From Paracoccaceae bacterium (lineage in GTDB: Bacteria > Pseudomonadota > Alphaproteobacteria > Rhodobacterales > Rhodobacteraceae): DNA of 64,000 nt. The stretch lies in assembly GCA_024642725.1 (NCBI GenBank), contig JAHEAO010000005.1:20544-84543 (forward strand), read 5' to 3'. Shown here piece by piece: positions 46,410 to 54,538 of the stretch (the first letter of the stretch is position 1; every line of letters begins with the position of its first letter). A program made the translations under genes and the position numbers. The notes under the pieces were generated by a model that ran no database searches, was not told the origin of the DNA, and was given only the letters and a program-made list of their open reading frames with translations.

Positions 46410-46898
46410 TTAACGCTTGGAGAACTGGAAGCTCTTCCGGGCCTTTGCCTTACCGAATTTTTTCCGTTCCACGACACGGCTGTCGCGAGTCAGGAAGCCG
46501 GCAGCCTTCAGTGCCGCACGCAGGCTGGGGTCATACAATTGCAGAGCTTTGGACACGCCATGCTTCACCGCACCGGCCTGACCGGAAAGCCCGCCGCCCT
46601 TGACCGTTGCGGTTACATCGAACTGGCCGGCGACGCCGGCAACGGTGAAAGGCTGTGCCAGAATCATCTGCAGAACCGGACGCGCGAAATAGGCGTTCAT
46701 GTCCTTGCCATTGACCGTGACTTTGCCCGAACCCGGCTTGATCCAGACGCGGGCGACCGCGTCCTTCCGCTTACCGGTTGCATAGGCGCGGCCAAGTGCA
46801 TCGCGAACGGGTTCGCGCGGGGCGGCAATCTCGGCGACTGCAACATCGCCACCGGCAACTGCGTTCAGTTCTTCGAGGGATTTGATTTCATCGGCCAT
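46410..46898 (-). CDS. rpsI: 30S ribosomal protein S9
   Basis: 162 residues. The ~35-residue acidic/hydrophobic N-terminal extension is usual in alphaproteobacteria. The S9 core starts at [13 protein letters not shown] and ends in the basic tail [11 protein letters not shown], which reaches the P-site tRNA. It starts two bases after the rplM stop, the standard rplM-rpsI operon. Confidence 0.98.
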   Translation of the reverse strand: MADEIKSLEELNAVAGGDVAVAEIAAPREPVRDALGRAYATGKRKDAVARVWIKPGSGKVTVNGKDMNAYFARPVLQMILAQPFTVAGVAGQFDVTATVKGGGLSGQAGAVKHGVSKALQLYDPSLRAALKAAGFLTRDSRVVERKKFGKAKARKSFQFSKR

Positions 46899-46900
46899 GA

Positions 46901-47365
46901 TTATGCGTCCCGTGTATTCTTGGAGTTCATGGACCGGACATCCAGAACTTCGGGTTTCTGGGCCTCATGCTGATGCTCGGCACCGGCATAGACGCGCAGG
47001 TTTGTCATCTGCTGACGGCTCAGTTTGCCACCCGGCAACATGCGCTGCACCGCCTTGATGACGACGCGCTCGGGATGAGCGCCTTCAAGGATCTGACCGG
47101 CTGTCCGCGACTTGATGCCGCCCGGATGACCGGTATGCCAGTAGTAATTCTTGTCAGTGCGCTTCTTGCCGGTCATCTGGACCTTGTCAGCGTTAATGAC
47201 GATCACGTTGTCACCCATATCCATATGGGGAGTGAACGACGGCTTGTGCTTGCCGCGCAGGCGCATGGCGACGATCGAGGCAAGACGGCCCAGAACAACG
47301 CCCTCGGCGTCGATCAGGATCCATTTCTTCTCGATATCCGCCGGAGTAGCGGTGAAGGTTTTCAT
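46901..47365 (-). CDS. rplM: 50S ribosomal protein L13
   Basis: 154 residues from the ATG at 47365 (M-K-T-F-T-A-T-P). The extra 22 residues of the longer frame are not conserved. Core motifs: [23 protein letters not shown], and K-S-R-T-A-x-x-I-L-E-x-x-H-P-E-R-V. It is an early-assembling large-subunit protein, co-transcribed with rpsI. The 150-base upstream region is AT-rich and contains a perfect palindrome (47479-47494) and a hairpin (47422-47440). Confidence 0.97.
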   Translation of the reverse strand: MKTFTATPADIEKKWILIDAEGVVLGRLASIVAMRLRGKHKPSFTPHMDMGDNVIVINADKVQMTGKKRTDKNYYWHTGHPGGIKSRTAGQILEGAHPERVVIKAVQRMLPGGKLSRQQMTNLRVYAGAEHQHEAQKPEVLDVRSMNSKNTRDA

Positions 47366-47403
47366 TTGCTTTACCCTTTGGGGTCTTGAAATCGGAAGCC
47401 TGT

Positions 47404-47431
47404 CTTTTAAGGGTTTCCATGGCACGGTCAA
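47404..47431 (-). promoter_or_regulatory. Possible sigma-70 promoter of rplM-rpsI
   Basis: On the minus strand TTGACC (47431-47426) is followed after 16 bases by TAAAAG (47409-47404), giving a leader of about 30 bases before the ATG at 47365. The -10 match is weak, and the -35 lies in the loop arm of the small hairpin GCACGG/CCGTGC (47422-47440), so this is tentative. Confidence 0.3.
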
Positions 47432-47478
47432 GCCCCGTGCAAATTAATAAAATGAGTAATTACAATGCTTTATAAATA

Positions 47479-47494
47479 AGGTATTATAATACCT
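47479..47494. promoter_or_regulatory. 16-bp perfect palindrome upstream of rplM
   Basis: AGGTATTATAATACCT reads identically on both strands and lies in an AT-rich stretch between the rplM upstream region and the end of the thioesterase gene. It looks like an operator for a dimeric repressor, but I cannot assign it to a known regulator. Confidence 0.45.
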
Positions 47495-47514
47495 CATATT
47501 TCTAGCAGCCTGAC

Positions 47515-47940
47515 CTATTGCCCGGCAGGCGGCAGGGAATAGGTCAACGAGGCTCGGGCGACGGGATCGGCCATGCCTTCGGAATACATCAGCACCTCTC
47601 CCACCGCCAGCACCCGCCCCAGTTTCAACAGCCGTGCATGGGCGATCATGTCGACGCCCGAGGCGGGCTTCCGCATGAAGTCGATCGAACAATTTGTCGT
47701 AACGGCCAGGGCCTTCGGTCCGACCATCGCAAGGATGGCGAGGTAAATTGAAACATCTGCAAGCGCGAACATCGAGGGGCCAGCGACCGTGCCCCCGGGT
47801 CTCAGATGCCGGTGATCCACGAGCAAGCGCATGGTGATCTCGTTTGGTGCCACGTCATCGACACGGAAATCCCGCGCGACTTGCGGAAATGCCTCGTGCA
47901 GAAACACCTCCAACTCTTCGCGATTCATTTTAAGTCTCAT
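47515..47940 (-). CDS. PaaI-type hotdog-fold thioesterase
   Basis: 141 residues from the ATG at 47940, which has AAGGGGAAG upstream. A second ATG at 47928 is possible. The hotdog signature appears as H-R-H-L-R-P-G-G-T-V-A-G-P-S-M-F-A-L-A-D (substrate-site Gly and Asp), then N-C-S-I-D-F-M-R-K-P. It probably hydrolyses an acyl-CoA, with unknown chain. It is divergent from an enoyl-CoA hydratase gene with 57 bases between the starts, which suggests shared acyl-CoA metabolism. Confidence 0.85.
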   Translation of the reverse strand: MRLKMNREELEVFLHEAFPQVARDFRVDDVAPNEITMRLLVDHRHLRPGGTVAGPSMFALADVSIYLAILAMVGPKALAVTTNCSIDFMRKPASGVDMIAHARLLKLGRVLAVGEVLMYSEGMADPVARASLTYSLPPAGQ

Positions 47941-47997
47941 CACTTCCCCTTGCCCCTTTGTCGCCCTAGACTTCATCCAATTATTGCGGAGGGCAAG

Positions 47998-48783
47998 ATG
48001 GCGATACTGGAACGACGCGACGACGGGGCAATTGCGCATCTGGTTCTGAATGCTCCCGAAAGCCTGAATGCACTTTCGGACGCGATGCTTCTGGCGCTGA
48101 AAACAGAATTCAACAGGCTGCAAGCGGACGTCAGCATTCGCGCCGTGATCCTGTCGGGCGAAGGCAAGGCTTTTTGTGCGGGGCACGACCTCAAGGAAAT
48201 GACGCGGGGACGGCAGGCCGAGGATGGCGGAGCCGCCTACTTCGCCGATCTCTTCCACCGTTGCGCCGAGGTGATGCAGATGATCCCCCGCCTGCCCCAG
48301 CCCGTGATCGCGCAGGCCCATGGAATCGCCACCGCTGCCGGATGCCAGCTAGTGGCATCCTGCGACATGGCTGTAGCGGCAGAGGGAACGAGATTTGGCG
48401 TCAACGGGGTCAACATCGGCTTGTTCTGTTCCACGCCGATGGTTGCTCTGTCGCGCAACATACCGCGCAAGCAGGCATTCGAGATGCTGACGACCGGCGG
48501 CTTCATTGACGCGAGCCGCGCCGCCGAACTTGGCCTCGTCAATCGGGTCGTCCCCGCCGAACGGCTGGCAGACGAGGCAAAGGAACTCGCCAGTACCGTT
48601 GCCGCCAAGCTTGGATCGGCGGTTCGGATTGGAAAGCGCGCCTTCTACGACCAGATCCAGATGCCGCTTGATCAGGCCTATGCCTATGCCGGCGAGGTCA
48701 TGGTCGAAAACATGCTCGACCGGAACACGGCCGAAGGCATCAGCGCCTTTATCGAAAAACGCGATCCTGACTGGCAGCAGTGA
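47998..48783 (+). CDS. Enoyl-CoA hydratase/isomerase family protein
   Basis: 261 residues from the ATG at 47998, preceded by GCGGAGGGCAAG. The crotonase fold is shown by the CoA-binding A-F-C-A-G-H-D-L-K-E-M segment near 57-67, the oxyanion-hole stretch A-x-G-I-A-T-A-A-G-C-Q-L near 105-116 and the C-terminal helix region. One glutamate typical of hydratases is not obvious at the second position, so an ECHDC3-like or isomerase member is possible. It likely acts with the divergent thioesterase. Confidence 0.88.
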   Translation: MAILERRDDGAIAHLVLNAPESLNALSDAMLLALKTEFNRLQADVSIRAVILSGEGKAFCAGHDLKEMTRGRQAEDGGAAYFADLFHRCAEVMQMIPRLPQPVIAQAHGIATAAGCQLVASCDMAVAAEGTRFGVNGVNIGLFCSTPMVALSRNIPRKQAFEMLTTGGFIDASRAAELGLVNRVVPAERLADEAKELASTVAAKLGSAVRIGKRAFYDQIQMPLDQAYAYAGEVMVENMLDRNTAEGISAFIEKRDPDWQQ

Positions 48784-48852
48784 CGATTCTCAAGGGCCAT
48801 CTGCCCGTGACCGGGCGCATTTCGCTGCGTGCGGATCGTTCGGCACGATCCC

Positions 48853-50331
48853 TCAGAACTGGTAAATCGCGCCGAATTTCGCCTCGAGATAATCCAGCAA
48901 TGGCCCCTCGTCCGGCTCAAAACCGCAAGCCCGCCGCACCGTGTCTCGTGGCTCGTGCAAGCCACCGTGTTGTTGCAGCTTCTCGCGCAGCCAGTCAGTG
49001 GCCGGGCTCGTGTCGCCCCGTGCCAGAGCGGAATCAAGGTCGGGCAGTGCCACGCGCATCGCTTTGGTGAGACAGCCAGCATAGACGTTCCCAAGCGTAT
49101 AGGTCGGGAAATAGCCGAAAAGCCCGACCGACCAGTGCACATCCTGAAGGCATCCGTTCGATGGCTTGTCGACCTTAACGCCGAAATCGGCTTCGAAGCG
49201 CGAGTTCCAAGCGGTGGGCAAATCGGCGACTTTCAGGCTACCGTCGATCAGGGCGCGTTCGAGATCGAAGCGCATCAGGACATGCAGGTTATACTGCACC
49301 TCATCCGCCTCGGTCCTTATATAGCCGGGATGAACGCGGTTGACGCTGGCATAGAACGACTCGGCATCCGAAATTCCGAAGTCGCCGAAGGTGTCGCGCA
49401 TCCGACCGTAAAGGAACCCGGTGAAGGCGCGCGACCGGCCAAGCTGGTTCTCGTAGCTTCGGCTTTGACTTTCGTGCACGCCCATGCTGACCCCTGCGCC
49501 GAGCGGCGTCAGCAGGTAGGCTCGGTCAATCGCCTGTTCATAGGCGGCATGACCGACCTCATGTATGGTGGAATAGAAGCAATTGAACGGATCGGCCGGA
49601 TTGGTCCGCGTCGTTATGCGCACATCCAGCCCGGATCCGGAAGAAAAAGGATGCACGGCCTTGTCGATCCGGCCGTGGTTCAGGTCATAGCCGAAGGCCA
49701 GCGCCAGTTCGCGGCTAAGCGTAAGCTGGCCTGCTTCGGGGAATTCGCCAGTCAGTGGCAGCGGCTGGTGCGGCGCATGCAGGATCTTTTCACGCAGTGC
49801 GACAAGGCGCGGGCGCAACGCTCCAAACATCGCCTCCAGCCCGGCGGCCGTCGCGCCGGGTTCGTAGTCGTCCAGCAGCGCATCATAGAGGTCACTGCCC
49901 TCGGCCAATGCCGCGGCTTCTTCCTGTCTCAGCTTCACGACCTTTTCGAGCGTCGGTGCGAAGGCGGCGAAGTCTTCGGAGGCGCGCGCCCGCGCCCAGA
50001 CGCCCTGTGCGACCGAGGTAACCCGCGCAATCTCCGATGCGAGCTTCGCGGGCACTTTCATCGTTCGCGCATACCGCCGACGGATATGGCGCATGTTGGC
50101 CTGCCCGACCGGATCCAGCGTCAGGTCGTCTATAAGCCCCAGCCAGTCGTGCAGCTTGGGGTCGGTGCGGCGGGCGTGCAGGACCGATTCCATCGCGGCC
50201 ATTTCCTCGGATCGCTGTTCGGCGGCCCCTGCGGGCATCATGGTTTCCTGATCCCATCCAAGACGCCCGGCAACCTGCGCCAGTGCCTCGGTCTCACGCT
50301 GGAAGGCCATCAGATCATCATAAGCGCTCAT
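48853..50331 (-). CDS. Carboxypeptidase M32 (Taq type)
   Basis: 492 residues from the ATG at 50331 (M-S-A-Y-D-D-L). The longer frame overlaps ctaA. The zinc motif is H257-E-V-G-H261, followed ~30 residues later by the Glu ligand in M-G-V-H-E-S-Q-S-R. Family features D-P-F-N-C-F-Y-S-T, T-A-W-N-S-R-F and the G-Y-F-P-T-Y-T-L-G-N motif are also present. It is a cytoplasmic metallocarboxypeptidase releasing C-terminal residues. Its start overlaps the ctaA stop (ATGA), so the two are translated from one message. Confidence 0.94.
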   Translation of the reverse strand: MSAYDDLMAFQRETEALAQVAGRLGWDQETMMPAGAAEQRSEEMAAMESVLHARRTDPKLHDWLGLIDDLTLDPVGQANMRHIRRRYARTMKVPAKLASEIARVTSVAQGVWARARASEDFAAFAPTLEKVVKLRQEEAAALAEGSDLYDALLDDYEPGATAAGLEAMFGALRPRLVALREKILHAPHQPLPLTGEFPEAGQLTLSRELALAFGYDLNHGRIDKAVHPFSSGSGLDVRITTRTNPADPFNCFYSTIHEVGHAAYEQAIDRAYLLTPLGAGVSMGVHESQSRSYENQLGRSRAFTGFLYGRMRDTFGDFGISDAESFYASVNRVHPGYIRTEADEVQYNLHVLMRFDLERALIDGSLKVADLPTAWNSRFEADFGVKVDKPSNGCLQDVHWSVGLFGYFPTYTLGNVYAGCLTKAMRVALPDLDSALARGDTSPATDWLREKLQQHGGLHEPRDTVRRACGFEPDEGPLLDYLEAKFGAIYQF

Positions 50332-51479
50332 GCGCGGGCTCCTCGTACGGATTGGGCACGCGGGTATTGTGCCAGATAGCGGGCGCGGATGATCAGCACC
50401 CAAAGCACGACGGCGCCCAGTTGATGGATGATCGCAATTTGCCACGGTGAAGAATGCATGACTGTAACGATGCCGAGTACGATCTGCCCAAAGAGCACCA
50501 CCGCCATCCAGTCGAAGGCCCGTTTGGTTTGGCCGTTGCCACTCGACCGGGACCGCCGCCAGACGATCAGGCCGAATGCGAACAGCAGGTAACCCGACAT
50601 CCGGTGCATGAACTGCACAAGGCCATCATCCTCGAAAAAGTTGCGCCAGAACGGAGTAATTGAAAAAGCGTTCTCCGGGAAAAAGCGCCCGGCCATCAGC
50701 GGCCAATCAGTGAAGCCCCTGCCTGCATCTATGCCCGCGACGAGCGCTCCCAATAGGATCTGCAGGAAAGCCAGATGCATCAGGCCGGTGGACATCGAAA
50801 ACAGCTGCGGCTCCCGGCTGCGACGGGCCTGCATCAGATCGGCGTCGCGCCGTTCAAGCAAAAAGACATACCACGCGATAAAACCCAGGATCACAAAGGC
50901 CAGTCCAAGATGCGTCGCAAGCCTGTAACTGGCCACATCGAGTCGGTCCCCACTAAGACCCGACGACACCATCCACCAGCCGATGGCCCCCTGCAGCCCG
51001 CCAAGCGCACCTATACCGAGCAACCTCTGCGTCCAGCCGGTTGGAATGCGTTTCGTGGCCCAAAAGCCGATGAACCCGACAGCCCAGACCAACCCTATGA
51101 CTCGACCCAATTGCCGATGACCCCATTCCCACCAGTAGATCGCCTTGAACTCGGCAAGGGTCATTCCCTTGTTCTGCAACTGATATTCAGGGATCGCCTG
51201 ATACTTCTGAAACTCGCTGTCCCAGGCTGCGGCATTCATTGGTGGCACCGCCCCGGTAACCGGGCGCCATTCGGTGATCGAAAGGCCGGAGTCAGTCAGC
51301 CGTGTCATCCCGCCAACAAGGATCATCGCCACAACCAGTGCAAAGATCACCATCAACCACAGCCGGATCGGGCCGCGCGCGCCACCCCGCGCCTTGTCAA
51401 TCAAGCCGGTTTGAGGTTTCGGTTTGTCGGGCGTCTTGTCGACCCCGACCTCCTCGAAAATGGAACGTTTCTGGCTCAT
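50328..51479 (-). CDS. ctaA: Heme A synthase (COX15/CtaA)
   Basis: 383 residues with eight hydrophobic helices and the paired histidine sites of COX15: E-W-G-H-R-Q-L-G-R near 120, T-H-L-G-L-A-F in the next helix, M-H-R-M-S-G-Y later and I-H-Q-L-G-A near the end. The N-terminal cytoplasmic segment of ~35 residues is usual in alphaproteobacteria. It oxidises heme O to heme A for cytochrome c oxidase. No other oxidase-assembly gene (ctaB, ctaG) is in the window. It is coupled to the downstream M32 peptidase by a four-base overlap. Confidence 0.95.
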   Translation of the reverse strand: MSQKRSIFEEVGVDKTPDKPKPQTGLIDKARGGARGPIRLWLMVIFALVVAMILVGGMTRLTDSGLSITEWRPVTGAVPPMNAAAWDSEFQKYQAIPEYQLQNKGMTLAEFKAIYWWEWGHRQLGRVIGLVWAVGFIGFWATKRIPTGWTQRLLGIGALGGLQGAIGWWMVSSGLSGDRLDVASYRLATHLGLAFVILGFIAWYVFLLERRDADLMQARRSREPQLFSMSTGLMHLAFLQILLGALVAGIDAGRGFTDWPLMAGRFFPENAFSITPFWRNFFEDDGLVQFMHRMSGYLLFAFGLIVWRRSRSSGNGQTKRAFDWMAVVLFGQIVLGIVTVMHSSPWQIAIIHQLGAVVLWVLIIRARYLAQYPRAQSVRGARA

Positions 51480-51617
51480 TTCACATCCTGAAAATCTTGC
51501 GGGACAGTATGGGAGCGGCAGTGGGGGTTCAAGGGCAGACGGGCGTCGCGAACCCAGTGAAAGACCCGGCTTCGGGCGAAATGCAAAGTTCGTTTGAACG
51601 ATTTCGGTAGATGCGTC

Positions 51618-52577
51618 CTACCTTGCTGCCGTCGCCTTTCGGAACTCACCGACCTGTCGCGTGATCGCGCCGATATGTCGTCCGTCCGTTCCGCAGCAGC
51701 CGCCCCATACGTTGATATGGGGAAAGCGCCGCGCAAGATCGGCCATTTGCCCGCCAAGCTCCTCGGGGTCACCGTCCGCCAGATGCCCGAGTTTACACAG
51801 GTCCAGCGTCTCCATCGCAACGGCGTTCGGCATAAGCCCCCCCAATCGCTGAACCCAGTCTCCTTCGTTCAGAGCCGGCGCGAACTCAGTGGGATGCGTG
51901 CAGTTGATCATGTAGTAGGCCGGGGCATTCCCCGTTGCGGCATCGACGCTGGAAATAGCCTCTTTCAGAGTCTCACCCCCTTTCAACTTGCCGCCCTTGG
52001 CAATGAAAAAGGAAATCACCACAGACATGTCCGCTGCCTTCGCGGCCCGCGCGAGTCCCGTGGCCTCTTCGATGCTCGAAAACGTCACAGCACTCACCAG
52101 ATCTGCTCCGGCCTTCTTGAACGTCAGTATTTGCTCAGAATGATAGTCTTCGGCTTCCGCGGCATCCGGCGTTCTGGCGACGTTGTATGCATCGCCGCGT
52201 GGCCCGATGACACCCCCCACCAACATGGGCGTTTCATCGCTTTGGTATTCCCGCGCAAAGTCCTTGTAGAACTCAATCCCTCGCATGTTGATCTCTTCAA
52301 GACCCTCACGCGAAAACCCGATGAGTTCTCCCCAATCCCGGCTGGCTCGGTAATGAAGACCTTCGTTAATTGCACCAAAACCGTTTTCGACCGCGGCCTC
52401 GACAAGCTTCCGGTGGTAATCAGTCAGGCACGCAAGCCCGCGTTTGTCGTTGATGAGCTCAAACCCACAGAAATGGCGGAGTTCGAACCCGTCGACATAC
52501 TGGAGCCATGTTTCAAAACCGCCACCACAGGTCATGTTCCGACCGTTCAATTGCGGCAAAGAGCTATTCTTGTCCAT
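51618..52577 (-). CDS. Homocysteine S-methyltransferase family protein (betaine- or methylmethionine-type)
   Basis: 319 residues from the ATG at 52577, with CCGGGGGG just upstream. A zinc-binding Cys in I-N-C-T-H-P (around 226) and the vicinal pair Cys294-Cys295 in G-G-C-C-G-T-D define the Pfam S-methyl_trans barrel. The short length without a cobalamin domain indicates a B12-independent enzyme using a methyl donor such as glycine betaine, DMSP-derived or S-methylmethionine. The donor cannot be read. It is preceded by a 145-base leader with three mutually complementary segments. Confidence 0.88.
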   Translation of the reverse strand: MDKNSSLPQLNGRNMTCGGGFETWLQYVDGFELRHFCGFELINDKRGLACLTDYHRKLVEAAVENGFGAINEGLHYRASRDWGELIGFSREGLEEINMRGIEFYKDFAREYQSDETPMLVGGVIGPRGDAYNVARTPDAAEAEDYHSEQILTFKKAGADLVSAVTFSSIEEATGLARAAKAADMSVVISFFIAKGGKLKGGETLKEAISSVDAATGNAPAYYMINCTHPTEFAPALNEGDWVQRLGGLMPNAVAMETLDLCKLGHLADGDPEELGGQMADLARRFPHINVWGGCCGTDGRHIGAITRQVGEFRKATAAR

Positions 52578-52620
52578 TTTGATCCCCCCGGATTGGTTTG
52601 AGGCATCATAGCAAGATTTT

Positions 52621-52684
52621 CCCAGACTTTCGCGTTGAGTGGGCGCTGAGATTGTCTGGGCGGTGTCTTTGCACAACCCCAGAC
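52621..52684 (-). promoter_or_regulatory. Three-segment alternative-pairing leader of the homocysteine methyltransferase gene
   Basis: On the minus (mRNA-like) strand the order is GTCTGGG (52684-52678), CCCAGAC (52660-52654), GTCTGGG (52627-52621). The middle segment can pair perfectly over 7 bp with either neighbour, giving two exclusive hairpins before the start codon at 52577. This is the geometry of an attenuator or switch. There is no strong T-run after either hairpin. Confidence 0.45.
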
Positions 52685-52722
52685 GAACCGGCCCTGTCAA
52701 GGACCGAGGGACGCCCTGCCCT

Positions 52723-53466
52723 TCAGTTCCCGTGCTCTTTCCAACGCACCATCTGTCGCAGAACCCCGTGCAGAATCTGCACATCGGCGCTGGTAAGCGG
52801 CATCCGCGACCACATGTTACGCAGAACCAATTTCATGCTGGGGGCCTTGTCTTCGGGGAAAAAGAACCCGGCATCACCCAGACGCTCTTCGTAATGATTG
52901 GCGAGTTTCTCGATTTCGAGTTTGGAAGCGAATTCGGTCTTGCCAAGTTCCATGCGCTCGGGGATCACATCCGCGGTCTGCCTGTGCCATTCGTACGACA
53001 AGAGCAACGCGCATTGGGCGAGGTTCAGCGAGGGAAATTCCGGGTTCACGGGGACAGAGATGATCGCGTCGGCAAGGGCAATGTCCTCGTTCTCGAGGCC
53101 CGCACGTTCGGGGCCGAAGAGCACGGCAACATTGCGACCCTCAGCGACCAAGGCGGCGGCCCTTTCCATAGCACGTTCCGGAGCCAGAACCGGCTTTGTC
53201 AGGTCACGGCTGCGGGCCGTCGTCGCGAAGACATAGGTGCTGTCTGCGATCGCGGCGCTTGTCGTCGGGTATATCCCGGCCTGATCCAGGAGCCGCCCGG
53301 CCCCGCTGGCCATGGCCACGGCCTTGGGGTTCGGCCAGCCATCGCGCGGCGCGACGATCCGCATCCGGTCAAGGCCGAAGTTCCACATCGCACGCGCGGC
53401 GCCGCCGATGTTCTCTCCCATCTGCGGGGCGACGAGGACAAAGCAGGGCTGGGCAGCGGCAGACAT
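52723..53466 (-). CDS. trmJ: tRNA (cytidine/uridine-2'-O-)-methyltransferase, TrmJ/SpoU type
   Basis: 247 residues from the ATG at 53466 (M-S-A-A-A-Q-P). The SPOUT trefoil-knot motifs are visible: motif 1 N-I-G-G-A-A-R-A-M-W-N-F-G near 20-32, motif 2 V-L-F-G-P-E-R-A-G-L-E-N, and motif 3 V-N-P-E-F-P-S-L-N-L-A-Q. The C-terminal extension of ~80 residues fits TrmJ, which methylates position 32 of tRNAs. The methyl donor is SAM. It is divergent from the TfoX-like gene and lies upstream of the homocysteine methyltransferase gene on the same strand. Confidence 0.92.
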   Translation of the reverse strand: MSAAAQPCFVLVAPQMGENIGGAARAMWNFGLDRMRIVAPRDGWPNPKAVAMASGAGRLLDQAGIYPTTSAAIADSTYVFATTARSRDLTKPVLAPERAMERAAALVAEGRNVAVLFGPERAGLENEDIALADAIISVPVNPEFPSLNLAQCALLLSYEWHRQTADVIPERMELGKTEFASKLEIEKLANHYEERLGDAGFFFPEDKAPSMKLVLRNMWSRMPLTSADVQILHGVLRQMVRWKEHGN

Positions 53467-53533
53467 GGCAAACCTATTGGAAATGATCCGCAAGGTGATA
53501 CGCTCGGGGCCGCTGTGACGCAAGGAGTCGGAT

Positions 53534-53863
53534 ATGGCCTATGACGAGAGTGCGGCGTCACTGATACGCGAGGACCTGGCCGACCAGTTTGGTATCAGCG
53601 AACGAAAGATGTTTGGCGGGCTGTGTTTCATGCAGAATGGCAACATGGTTTGTGGTGTTCACAATGGCGGCGGCATGTTCCGCGTCGGCAAAGCCCGCGA
53701 GGCGGAGGCAATGGCAATCGAAGGGGCCGGACCGATGGATTTTACCGGGCGCAAGATGGGCGGCATGATCAATGTCACGGACAAAGGGCTTGCCGACGAT
53801 GTCAGGCGGGGCATCTGGCTGCGGATGGCCCTGTCAAATGCTGCCGGCCTGCCTGCCAAGTAG
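53534..53863 (+). CDS. TfoX/Sxy N-terminal-domain protein
   Basis: 109 residues covering only the TfoX_N domain: R-K-M-F-G-G-L-C-F-M-x-N-G-x-M-x-x-G-V at ~28-46 and the late M-G-G-M-I-N-V segment. Full-length TfoX/Sxy of gammaproteobacteria activates competence genes with CRP. This short form lacks the C-terminal domain and its role is unknown. It is 67 bases from the divergent trmJ start, and a ThiE-like gene follows after 54 bases. Confidence 0.85.
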   Translation: MAYDESAASLIREDLADQFGISERKMFGGLCFMQNGNMVCGVHNGGGMFRVGKAREAEAMAIEGAGPMDFTGRKMGGMINVTDKGLADDVRRGIWLRMALSNAAGLPAK

Positions 53864-53917
53864 CCAAGCAGCAATTTCCCGGCTATAGCGGGCGAAACCC
53901 GAATAACGGAGCCCGAA

Positions 53918-54538
53918 ATGGCCGAATCCGAGCGCCCGCAAATCTACCTGATCACACCATCGGAACTTGAACTCTCCAGTTTCCCGGACCTGCTCGCCCG
54001 GGTTATCGATTCGACCGAGATCGCATGCATCCGCATGGCCCTGTCGACGCGGGACGAAGACAAGCTGTCGCGCATTGGCGACGCCCTGCGCGACGTCGCC
54101 CACACCCGGGATGTCGCTCTGGTGATCGCCGAACACGGGTTGATGGTCGACCGGCTGGGGCTCGACGGGGTGCATCTGCCCGATGGCGCGCGGTCCGTTC
54201 GCAAATGGCGCAAGGCACTGGGCGAGGATGCAATCGTGGGAGCGTTTTGCGGCGCATCGCGGCATGATGGCATCACCGCCGGAGAAGCCGGTGCAGATTA
54301 TGTCAGCTTTGGCCCTGTCGGCGCATCGGGCCTTGGAGACGGGTCCGTCGCAGAGCCTGCTTTGTTCCAGTGGTGGTCCGAGATGATCGAGGTCCCGGTC
54401 GTTGCAGAGGGAGGTCTAAACGAAGATCACGTTCGAACCCTTTGTCAAACAACCGATTTCTTTGGATTCGGGCAAGAAATCTGGACGGCTCCCGATCCAG
54501 TGATGGCACTCCGCGGCTTCGTCACGGCAATGGGCTAG
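53918..54538 (+). CDS. ThiE/TenI-like protein with altered active site
   Basis: 206 residues with the thiamine-phosphate-synthase TIM-barrel order: Y-L-I-T-P near the N-terminus, D-G-V-H-L-P-D-G mid-chain, D-Y-V-S-F-G-P-V near 129-136 and a phosphate-loop-like A-E-G-G-L-N. However, the residues that bind pyrimidine pyrophosphate in ThiE are changed: the G-Q-x-D stretch is L-P-D-G, and the T-x-T-K loop after F-G-P is G-A-S-G-L-G-D-G. It may be a TenI-like or otherwise repurposed member rather than a true thiamine-phosphate synthase. The 3' end overlaps convergent olsA by 17 bases. Confidence 0.75.
   Translation: MAESERPQIYLITPSELELSSFPDLLARVIDSTEIACIRMALSTRDEDKLSRIGDALRDVAHTRDVALVIAEHGLMVDRLGLDGVHLPDGARSVRKWRKALGEDAIVGAFCGASRHDGITAGEAGADYVSFGPVGASGLGDGSVAEPALFQWWSEMIEVPVVAEGGLNEDHVRTLCQTTDFFGFGQEIWTAPDPVMALRGFVTAMG

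Noticed and set aside
48829..50379. A 516-codon open frame on the plus strand opposite the M32 carboxypeptidase and the end of ctaA
   Set aside because: It is a mirror frame of a well-supported gene with HEVGH and family motifs. High GC leaves few stop codons, and the frame shows no domain or plausible ribosome site.
51594..52601. A 335-codon plus-strand frame opposite the homocysteine methyltransferase
   Set aside because: The minus-strand protein carries the zinc-binding GGCC motif and a strong ribosome site, so the plus frame is a shadow.
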